The translations under genes were made by a program, and so were the position numbers. Shown here in pieces: positions 26,023 through 32,341 of a stretch of 37,260 bases of DNA. How positions within the stretch are numbered: position 1 is the first letter of the stretch; each line of letters opens with the position of its first letter. Under the pieces are notes generated by a model that was given only the letters and a program-made list of their open reading frames with translations, searched no databases and was not told the DNA's origin. Source of the stretch: an uncultured Gammaproteobacteria bacterium (GTDB lineage: Bacteria; Pseudomonadota; Gammaproteobacteria; Pseudomonadales; Azotimanducaceae); the NCBI GenBank assembly GCA_913060615.1, contig CAJXUL010000007.1:1-37260 (forward strand), in the 5' to 3' direction.

Positions 26023-27140
26023 CTTAAGTTCGGCCTGTGGTGTTCGTGACGCAGCCGAGCGCCTGAGCGATGAATTTTTTTCTGGCAATGAGATGCCACG
26101 GAAAACAGCGATAGATCCAACAATCCGCTCTTATTATGCTTAAGCAGACTCATTACAGTTAGCGCCGCAAAAATACCTGTGAGCGGATCCGCCACCGCAT
26201 CAGCGATAAATTCTGGTCGCCCTTCTAAGTTTTGGGAAAATAACCCGCCGGCCAGCGCCACCTCATCACCAAAACCGACCCAATCACCAAACGGTGCGCG
26301 CCGTCCGTAGGCAGTTAAAGACAACCAAAGCTGTTTGCTTTTGGGCGCAAGCGTGTCTCTATCTACACCTAAGGCCCGTAATGCGCGCGGCCTTGAACCT
26401 TCTATCACCACGTCTGCATTACGCAGCAAATCGGCTAACCGTTGCAGGTCTTCTTGGAGGGAGAAATCTAATTCAACGTGGTCGTGCCCACGATGCAATA
26501 CCTCATACAACTTTGGGCTACCCTGCTGTGCACCATCCGGCCGTTGACAACTGGAAACGGTAGTCACCTGCATACCGCACTGATACAGAAGATGGGCGCA
26601 AAGTGGCCCCGCCCACAATGCTGAAAGATCCACTACCTTCATTTCCGCAAGAGCCCTCACATCACCGACCTGTTGCGCTGCAATTTTGGCATCCGCGGTA
26701 AATTCAAACCAAGGCGCGCTGTCTAAAAACTGCTTGGCGTCTACACGTTCAACTGGAGGCGTTTTAGGTAAAAAGGCAACGGGCAACCCCATCAATCTAC
26801 CTCGAGCAAGCAAAACCTCTGCATCTCGCGCTAACAAAGCTTCCTCAATGTATACCCAGTTAGACAAATCATCGTCCTGCTGCAACCAAGCATTAAGCAA
26901 ACCCCAATCTTCCTCTCGGGCGAGGTTTAGCCCCAACCAGCCATTGCCGGTTGCCATTATGCGACAACTGCCATTTGCGGAAATTTGGCCCTTGGCTCGC
27001 AAACCTAGTTCCGCAGCCCGCTCCCAGAGCAAATCTCTACCCATGACACCAGGCAACAAATCACTGTGCCAGACACGCAGCGCATCTAGCGCTTGGTCAG
27101 CGCAGGCGTTCACCCCGCATGCAGGTATACTATCGCCCAT
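26016..27140 (-). CDS. CaiB/BaiF-type CoA-transferase, apparently circularly permuted
   Basis: A 374-residue family III CoA-transferase-like protein with unusual order. Residues 167-350 (from ATG 27140) hold what is normally the N-terminal half: 'VVDLSALWAGPLCAHLL', 'LRNADVVIEGSRPRALRALGV', 'LWLSLTAYGRRAPFGDW', and the catalytic Asp318 in 'VADPLTGIFAAL'. The first 130 residues instead resemble the usual C-terminal part: 'GSCRIMATGNGWLGLNLAREEDWGLLNAWL' (the 'dG..v.i.....~f..L' segment) and 'ARGRLMGLPVAFLPKTPPVE' (the 'GvPvapV' segment). ATG 27140 shares its CATG with the divergent crotonase ATG 27139; a TTG at 27173 is an alternative. It overlaps the downstream amidohydrolase by 7 bp. The reaction is probably CoA transfer to an acid of unknown identity. 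Confidence 0.85.
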   Translation of the reverse strand: MGDSIPACGVNACADQALDALRVWHSDLLPGVMGRDLLWERAAELGLRAKGQISANGSCRIMATGNGWLGLNLAREEDWGLLNAWLQQDDDLSNWVYIEEALLARDAEVLLARGRLMGLPVAFLPKTPPVERVDAKQFLDSAPWFEFTADAKIAAQQVGDVRALAEMKVVDLSALWAGPLCAHLLYQCGMQVTTVSSCQRPDGAQQGSPKLYEVLHRGHDHVELDFSLQEDLQRLADLLRNADVVIEGSRPRALRALGVDRDTLAPKSKQLWLSLTAYGRRAPFGDWVGFGDEVALAGGLFSQNLEGRPEFIADAVADPLTGIFAALTVMSLLKHNKSGLLDLSLFSVASHCQKKIHRSGARLRHEHHRPNLRC

Positions 27141-27141
27141 G
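27138..27141. promoter_or_regulatory. Overlapping divergent start codons (CATG)
   Basis: The ATG of the crotonase (+, 27139-27141) and the ATG of the CoA-transferase (-, 27140-27138) overlap by two bases in one CATG. If these starts are right, each promoter and ribosome site lies inside the other gene. Confidence 0.5.
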
Positions 27142-28251
27142 TCTAATACATTTCCCCAATCGGCTTCGCTCAAAATTTTATCGCCTGCTGAACTGTTTAC
27201 TTTACTGACGCCGCCTATGGTGGCGGAAGATCAAAGCGTTGTCAGCGGTCAGAGTTATCTATTGGTAGATTTAGACCAGCCTGCAACTAGGGAAATGCCT
27301 ACATCCAAACCAAATTGTCCAGTGATCGGCATCAGCCAGCGGCCAAATTCAAATAAAAGTTCTAGTTCTAGTTCTAGTTCTAGCAAAAGATCTAATAACG
27401 AAGTTGGGATTAGCGCGTGGGTAGATCTCGTTATCCACTTGCCCGAAGAACAGGCGCTGCTAGAGCAAATAGTTGCAACGATAGCTAGCCAGCCATTGGC
27501 AGCCTCCACCTTTGTAGGCGTGCTGCGAGAAGCAGAAAAATTGTCTACGAGCCAAGGCTTAATGGTGGAGTCCCTCGCCTACAGTACGCTACAAAATGGT
27601 CAGGGGTTCAGAACCTGGCTAAGCGACAGATCAGTTTCCGCCGCTCTGCCCCAACAAGATGCAACAGGCCAAGGTCCTGTTGTGTTGGTCGAACGGAGTT
27701 CAAGTGCACATTTAGCCAAGCGAAATAGAGATGGCAACAGGTTGATTTTAACGCTAAACAGACCAACTAAGCGAAATGCATTTTCTGCTGCAATGCGTGA
27801 TGAACTCGCTTCGGCCTTAAACCTCGCATTGGCCGACAAGTCTCTAGAGCACATTGTATTGAGTGGCAACGGTCCGGCGTTTTGCGCGGGCGGCGATCTG
27901 ACGGAGTTTGGGCAGTCTCAAGATGCGGCGCTTGCGCACTTAACTCGCCTTACACGCAGCCCTGCCAGCCTTATGGCCCAGCTCAAGGACAGAGTACAAG
28001 TAAACGTACACGGCGCATGCATCGGCGCAGGGATCGAACTACCGGCATTTGCGAAGACTATAAGTGCTCAATCAAACAGTGTTTTTGCACTACCTGAGGT
28101 GGGATTTGGGTTAATTCCTGGCGCTGGGGGAACCGTGAGCATTCCACAACGCATAGGTAGGCAAAACACCGCGAAGCTTGGTTTGAGTGGCGCACCAATA
28201 GACGCCCAGCAAGCCCTCACATGGGGCTTGATCGACGTTATCGAAGACTGA
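27139..28251 (+). CDS. Crotonase-family protein, apparently circularly permuted, with poly-Ser linker
   Basis: A 370-residue protein. The crotonase core is at residues 198-370, with oxyanion segments 'GNGPAFCAGGDLTEFG' (243-258) and 'GACIGAGIELPA', and Glu320 in 'LPEVGFGLIPGAGG', matching Glu144 of rat hydratase. The Glu164 position is Lys346. The protein stops at 'WGLIDVIED', where a normal crotonase has another 60-70 residues of helices. Those helices appear to lie at residues 107-163 instead ('LLEQIVATIASQPLAASTF', 'ESLAYSTLQNGQGFRTWLSDR', compare the usual '…EGi.aFl.kR'). Residues 74-82 are nine Ser from a TCTAGT repeat. The start ATG 27139 has no clear ribosome site; the frame is open to 26686, opposite the CoA-transferase gene. 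Activity uncertain. Confidence 0.83.
   Translation: MSNTFPQSASLKILSPAELFTLLTPPMVAEDQSVVSGQSYLLVDLDQPATREMPTSKPNCPVIGISQRPNSNKSSSSSSSSSKRSNNEVGISAWVDLVIHLPEEQALLEQIVATIASQPLAASTFVGVLREAEKLSTSQGLMVESLAYSTLQNGQGFRTWLSDRSVSAALPQQDATGQGPVVLVERSSSAHLAKRNRDGNRLILTLNRPTKRNAFSAAMRDELASALNLALADKSLEHIVLSGNGPAFCAGGDLTEFGQSQDAALAHLTRLTRSPASLMAQLKDRVQVNVHGACIGAGIELPAFAKTISAQSNSVFALPEVGFGLIPGAGGTVSIPQRIGRQNTAKLGLSGAPIDAQQALTWGLIDVIED
27358..27384 (+). repeat. Hexanucleotide repeat (AGTTCT)n inside the crotonase gene
   Basis: Four and a half AGTTCT units encode nine consecutive Ser. The 6-bp unit keeps the frame, so slippage would change only linker length. Confidence 0.95.
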
Positions 28252-28318
28252 GCGCCTGTTTTTTTCACGCCGCTTTGTTCAGCGACTGTTTCGCAGCACC
28301 GCAATGAAGAATCAGCGC

Positions 28319-29830
28319 CTAAGACTGGCTCAACTCAGCTTTAACCACACGACGCAGTAACTTACCTGTTTCGTTGTAGGGCAATTCTGGCCATACAGAG
28401 ATCACAGCAGGCACACGAGAACTGCGCAACTGCTCGTTAATCATCGTTTTCAAAGCGTCAATGTCTATACTGGCGCCTGGTTTAGCCACTACCGCCGCAG
28501 CAACTGCCTCGCCCCACTGCTCGTCAGGAATACCCACAACGGCTACATCCGCTATATCTGGATGAGTGAGCATGACGTCTTCAATTTCACCCGGGGAAAG
28601 GTTTTCGCCACCGCGAACAATGACATCGTCTGCGCGACCTTCAAGAAAAAGATAACCCTCTTCATCTATACTGCCCGCATCACGCGTGGGGAACCAGCCG
28701 TCGGCATCGGTGACCGCACCCCGACCTTCATACTCGCCAGACACTTGCTCACCGCGTACGTAAATTTCTCCACGACCACCAGCTTCCAGCAACTTACCTT
28801 CGTCATCACGAATTTCAATCTCCACACCGGGTAAGGCGCGCCCCACAGAAACCAAACGCCTACGGATCAAAGGATCTGTACTTGTAACGGTTTCTCTGTG
28901 CTCATCTGGCCCCAGCACACAAATAGTAGAGCTGGTTTCAGTCAACCCGTACGCATTGGAAAAATCTGTATTAGGGAAAAACTTCATCGCCTTTTCAATA
29001 ACACTTAACGGCATCTTGCCACCCCCATAAGCAAGGCTATTGAGATGTGGCATATCTGCTGTAGCGTTGCCCTGGGCTTCCAACAACTCAACAATTCTGG
29101 CCAACATAGTAGGCACAACAAAGGCGGTAGTAACCTTATGCTCACGAGCCAATTGAACCCAAGCTTCAGCCGTGAAATTTGGTAGCTGAATAACATGGCG
29201 ACCGGAATAAACCGAACTCATAACCGCCGCAATGCCGGCAATATGATAAGGCGGCACACACACGAGGGAGGCATCTTCTTCACCAGCACTGGCAAACTCT
29301 ACAGAGCTGAGAATATAGCTAACCAAATGCTTGTGGCGTAACACAGCAGCTTTTGGCTCGCCAGTAGTGCCGCTGGTAAAAAGCAGTACCGCCACCTCTT
29401 CAGGGTCCATTGACCACTCACCCTCAACAGCCTGAGTGTGCTGACCCGCATCTAAAAAGTCTGCGCAGGCAACGGCATTAACCTCAGCAACAGCACCTAA
29501 CGTTGCCACACGATCCACTTGGGTGACCAAATAAGCGGGCGTAACCCGCTTCAACAACGCTTCAATTTCAGCATCAGTTAAACGGTAGTTCAACGGCACA
29601 AAAGGCACCCCGGCCCAAGCGCTGGTAAACAGACTCAGTGGCGTAGCCAAATTACTGACATCGAGTTTAACCAAGCGACTTGCGCCACTGGCACGGACAC
29701 TGGCGGCTCTATGGCCGGCGGCTTCAAACAACTCGGCATAAGTAAAGCTATCGCCATTGCTACCATCAGTAAAAGCAGTGCGCTCAGGAAATGCAGCATT
29801 CGCCATTTCCAACAACATCATTACATTCAT
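28319..29830 (-). CDS. AMP-forming acyl-CoA synthetase/ligase
   Basis: A 503-residue adenylate-forming enzyme (ANL superfamily) that activates a carboxylic acid to its CoA thioester. Motifs in order: the P-loop 'LLFTSGTTGEPKAAVLRH' (about 149-166), 'PPYHIAGIAAV', 'NAYGLTETSS', 'WFPTRDAGSIDEEGYLFLEGRADDVIVRGGENLSPGEIE' and the catalytic Lys490 in 'LPYNETGKLLRR'. The protein is full length, slightly shorter than average. Start ATG 29830 follows an AGG site. It is 8 bp downstream of the 103-residue gene, so translation is probably linked. The class is fatty or aromatic acyl-CoA ligase; the chain type is not evident. It converges on the permuted crotonase gene. Confidence 0.95.
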   Translation of the reverse strand: MNVMMLLEMANAAFPERTAFTDGSNGDSFTYAELFEAAGHRAASVRASGASRLVKLDVSNLATPLSLFTSAWAGVPFVPLNYRLTDAEIEALLKRVTPAYLVTQVDRVATLGAVAEVNAVACADFLDAGQHTQAVEGEWSMDPEEVAVLLFTSGTTGEPKAAVLRHKHLVSYILSSVEFASAGEEDASLVCVPPYHIAGIAAVMSSVYSGRHVIQLPNFTAEAWVQLAREHKVTTAFVVPTMLARIVELLEAQGNATADMPHLNSLAYGGGKMPLSVIEKAMKFFPNTDFSNAYGLTETSSTICVLGPDEHRETVTSTDPLIRRRLVSVGRALPGVEIEIRDDEGKLLEAGGRGEIYVRGEQVSGEYEGRGAVTDADGWFPTRDAGSIDEEGYLFLEGRADDVIVRGGENLSPGEIEDVMLTHPDIADVAVVGIPDEQWGEAVAAAVVAKPGASIDIDALKTMINEQLRSSRVPAVISVWPELPYNETGKLLRRVVKAELSQS

Positions 29831-29838
29831 AGCGCGGC

Positions 29839-30150
29839 CTAGTCAGTCTTAGGAAGTTTCTTAGTATCCTTTTGCAGCAGCAATTGCCCCGCTAAGGCCA
29901 AACCACCATCACCATTCTTCACGCACAGTACTTCAAGGGTTTCTTCTTCGTTGATGTAACGCTTACCAATGGCTACGCCAACCGCATGGTCTGGATGTAT
30001 TTCTCCACCGGTTGCGGCATCGCTTGCGCTATCTAGCATAGCCACGCCTCCACAAGTCAGATCAACATCACCGGCCGGCGCTGATACAACCATAATTTCC
30101 GCAGTACAAACTGCGCTCTTAAACCGACCACCTGTTTTTAGTTCAGCCAT
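29839..30150 (-). CDS. Small uncharacterised protein, first gene of acyl-CoA ligase operon
   Basis: A 103-residue soluble protein of no family I can name with certainty. It contains Cys15 ('KSAVCTAEIMVVSAPAGDVDL'), Cys33 ('LTCGGVAML') and Cys76 ('EVLCVKNGDGGLALAGQ'), with strand-like alternation and 'IGKRYINEE' in the centre. There is no signal peptide or membrane segment. The start ATG has a strong GGGGGAAAG site. It is followed 8 bp later by the acyl-CoA ligase, so both likely form one operon. Similar small proteins next to acyl-CoA ligases exist in actinobacteria in my recollection, but I cannot confirm this. The three Cys and small size could suit metal binding, which is inference. Confidence 0.75.
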   Translation of the reverse strand: MAELKTGGRFKSAVCTAEIMVVSAPAGDVDLTCGGVAMLDSASDAATGGEIHPDHAVGVAIGKRYINEEETLEVLCVKNGDGGLALAGQLLLQKDTKKLPKTD

Positions 30151-30214
30151 TTCTTTCCCCCAAAACGTACAAAAAATTTAACGTGCGGAATTGAACCCAA
30201 TTCTAGCTACCCCC

Positions 30215-30226
30215 GTCAATATTGAC
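30215..30226. promoter_or_regulatory. Palindrome GTCAATATTGAC in a divergent intergenic region
   Basis: A perfect 12-bp palindrome in the 247 bp between the small-protein/ligase operon (-) and the LLM oxidoreductase (+). It overlaps a TTGACA-type hexamer (30222-30227, plus strand). It could be an operator controlling both sides. Confidence 0.45.
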
Positions 30227-30397
30227 AAAAGCCCATCAGCAATAGAAGTTGTCATCTAACCAAGGCTGCGTGGAATCAACACCAGCAAACCACGCCCTCA
30301 AGTAGAACAATGGACACAAAATGCTGGCAAAGCAAAAAGGAATTTGCGCTAAGCACCCTGTCCCTGTACAAAACGAGCAAATCTAAGGAGAGAACTT

Positions 30398-31456
30398 ATG
30401 CGCATTTCAATTTCAATAGGATCGGCTTATTACAACGGCGAGGAATGGGACAGCTTGGTCGACTACGCCGTCGCCGCCGACCGCATGGGTGTAGATGAAG
30501 CTTGGTCCGCCGAGGCATGGGGAATGGACGCCATTGTGCCCTTGGCTTTCCTCGCCGCTAAAACCGAAAACATCCGACTAGGCACCGGCATTATGCAAGT
30601 CAGTGCACGCGTGCCTTCCATGATCGCCATGACCGCCCAAAGCTTAGATACGGTTTCTAAAGGCCGCTTTAACCTAGGCCTAGGAGTAAGTGGCCCACAA
30701 GTAGTAGAAGGCCTACACGGCGCTGCATTTGCCAAGCCACTATCACGCATGCGCGAGTGTATGGCGATTTTACGTATGGCTCTGAAAGGCGACAAACTAC
30801 AATTTGAAGGCGAGCACTACCACTTGCCAAGACCAGGTGGCGAAGGCAAGCCCATTCGCTTATCGCAACAACCACGGCCAGACCTGCCCATTTATTTAGC
30901 AACACTTGGGCCTAAATCCCTGCAAATGACCGGCGAAATTGCCGACGGCTGGCTAGGCACCTGCTTTCTTCCAGAACAAGGCCATGTATTTTTGGATGAC
31001 CTTAAAGCGGGGGCCGCAACAGCTGGCAGAGATTTTAAGGAAATAGACATTCAAACCGGCGGTTTCTTTGAACTCAGCGACGATGTAGAGCGTCTCATTG
31101 CAGAACGCAAACCCGCCATGGCCTTCACGCTGGGTGGTATGGGTTCAGCAAAAACTAACTTCTACAACGACGCTTATTGCAGAGCCGGTTACGAAGACGA
31201 TGCCAAAGCCGTGCAAAGCCTGTGGGTAGACGGTAAGCGCGATGAAGCAATCGCACGCGTACCCGACGAAATGGTTTTGCTGACTAACCTGATTGGTACA
31301 GAAGATATGATTCGCGCACGCTTACGCGCATTCCGCGATGCCGGAGTAAATACCTTTCGCCTAGGCACTGGTGGCGAAAGCTGGAAAGACCGCACCGCCG
31401 CATTAGAAGAAGCGGTAGACCTTATTCAAAGCGAAACCAATTCTTGGAAAGCCTAA
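30398..31456 (+). CDS. LLM class oxidoreductase, F420-type
   Basis: A 352-residue TIM-barrel oxidoreductase of the luciferase-like family. 'MRISISIGSAYYNGEEWDSLVDYAVAADRMGVDEAW' and 'GTGIMQVSARVPSMIAMTAQSLDTVSKGRFNLGLGVSGPQVVEGLHG' are typical of the group annotated as F420-dependent in actinobacteria. 'LPIYLATLGPKSLQMTGEIADGWLGTCF' is the conserved middle part. Start ATG with a perfect AAGGAGAG site. F420 use in a gammaproteobacterium would be unusual, so FMN use is equally possible; no F420 biosynthesis gene is in this window. It is divergent from the acyl-CoA ligase operon and 67 bp before a DJ-1/PfpI gene on the same strand. Confidence 0.93.
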   Translation: MRISISIGSAYYNGEEWDSLVDYAVAADRMGVDEAWSAEAWGMDAIVPLAFLAAKTENIRLGTGIMQVSARVPSMIAMTAQSLDTVSKGRFNLGLGVSGPQVVEGLHGAAFAKPLSRMRECMAILRMALKGDKLQFEGEHYHLPRPGGEGKPIRLSQQPRPDLPIYLATLGPKSLQMTGEIADGWLGTCFLPEQGHVFLDDLKAGAATAGRDFKEIDIQTGGFFELSDDVERLIAERKPAMAFTLGGMGSAKTNFYNDAYCRAGYEDDAKAVQSLWVDGKRDEAIARVPDEMVLLTNLIGTEDMIRARLRAFRDAGVNTFRLGTGGESWKDRTAALEEAVDLIQSETNSWKA

Positions 31457-31523
31457 AAAAGGCCGACACAGAAAATACCAAATTGGAGGCTAGAAACCAG
31501 CCTCTGACTAAGGAGAAAAGAAG

Positions 31524-32141
31524 ATGCGACTCGGAGCCATTTTTTATAACGACTTTGAATTATTAGATGCCTACGGACCATTAGAAATGTTCGGCGCACT
31601 AGGTGAAGTCATTGAGATAGTTACCATCGCTGAGCATGCGGGTCCGGTAGGCTCTTCTGCTGGACCTAAAACCATTGCTGACTATAGTTTCAATGATGCC
31701 CCTGAACTTGACCTGATTCTGCTACCAGGCGGTATTGGCACTATTCCAGAATTGGGCAATGAGGCCATGCTGGCATTTCTCAAAAGCCGCGGACCGAAAA
31801 GCCAAATCACCATGAGCGTGTGCACCGGGTCGGCGCTACTGGCTAAAGCTGGCTTGCTTGATGGCCTAGCTGCCACCACCAACAAAATGTTCTTTGAACT
31901 GGCGCGCAGCCAGAGTGATCAAGTAGATTGGCAAGAAGCCGCCCGCTGGGTAGACGCGGGACGCTATGTAACGTCATCTGGGGTATCTGCGGGAACAGAC
32001 ATGGCGTTGGCCGTCATACAGCGTTTATTTGGTAATGAGGCCGCGCAAAATGTAGTGAACTACACTGAGTATCAGTGGCACACCGAGGCCAGCACCGACC
32101 CCTTTGAGTCGCTACTGAATAAAGGCCAGTTACCCGCATAA
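31524..32141 (+). CDS. DJ-1/PfpI family protein (isonitrile hydratase-like)
   Basis: A 205-residue class I glutamine amidotransferase-like protein. The nucleophile elbow has Cys100 in 'MSVCTGSALLAKAGLLDG', with Glu12 near the N-terminus ('NDFELLDAYGPLEMFG'), the usual pair in DJ-1/PfpI. 'LILLPGGIGTIPEL' is the conserved Gly-rich turn. It resembles isonitrile hydratase (InhA) and the cofactor-free ThiJ/PfpI group, but substrate is unproven. There is no AraC-type HTH. Start ATG with an AAGGAGAAAAGAAG site. It lies 67 bp after the LLM oxidoreductase with no terminator between, so co-transcription is likely. Confidence 0.92.
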   Translation: MRLGAIFYNDFELLDAYGPLEMFGALGEVIEIVTIAEHAGPVGSSAGPKTIADYSFNDAPELDLILLPGGIGTIPELGNEAMLAFLKSRGPKSQITMSVCTGSALLAKAGLLDGLAATTNKMFFELARSQSDQVDWQEAARWVDAGRYVTSSGVSAGTDMALAVIQRLFGNEAAQNVVNYTEYQWHTEASTDPFESLLNKGQLPA

Positions 32142-32223
32142 AATGCCATTCGATTAATTGAGCATTGAGAGTTGGGAAATGAGAAATGAGCCTTGAAAAG
32201 AGCCGCCCGGTTCACCTGAAACG

Positions 32224-32267
32224 AAAAAAGCCCCGATCCAACTAAACACAGCTGGATTGAGGCTTTT
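32224..32267. terminator. Bidirectional intrinsic terminator
   Basis: A long stem with one mismatch and one wobble (AAAAGCC..GATCCA / TGGATT..GGCTTTT) with a 12-nt loop, flanked by A-rich sequence on the left and TTTT on the right. It lies between the convergent DJ-1 and redoxin-cytochrome genes. Confidence 0.82.
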
Positions 32268-32341
32268 GCACTTTTCCTAAATTGAGTCAGCTTCTCCAGC
32301 TAGCTCAATTAGCGAATTCGACAAACAAACCTTCTGCGCAA

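Noticed and set aside
26686-27138. Upstream extension of the permuted crotonase frame (151 codons)
   Set aside because: It is antisense to the CoA-transferase gene, low complexity (Ser, Ala, Arg) and without a ribosome site; the protein similarity starts after 27139.
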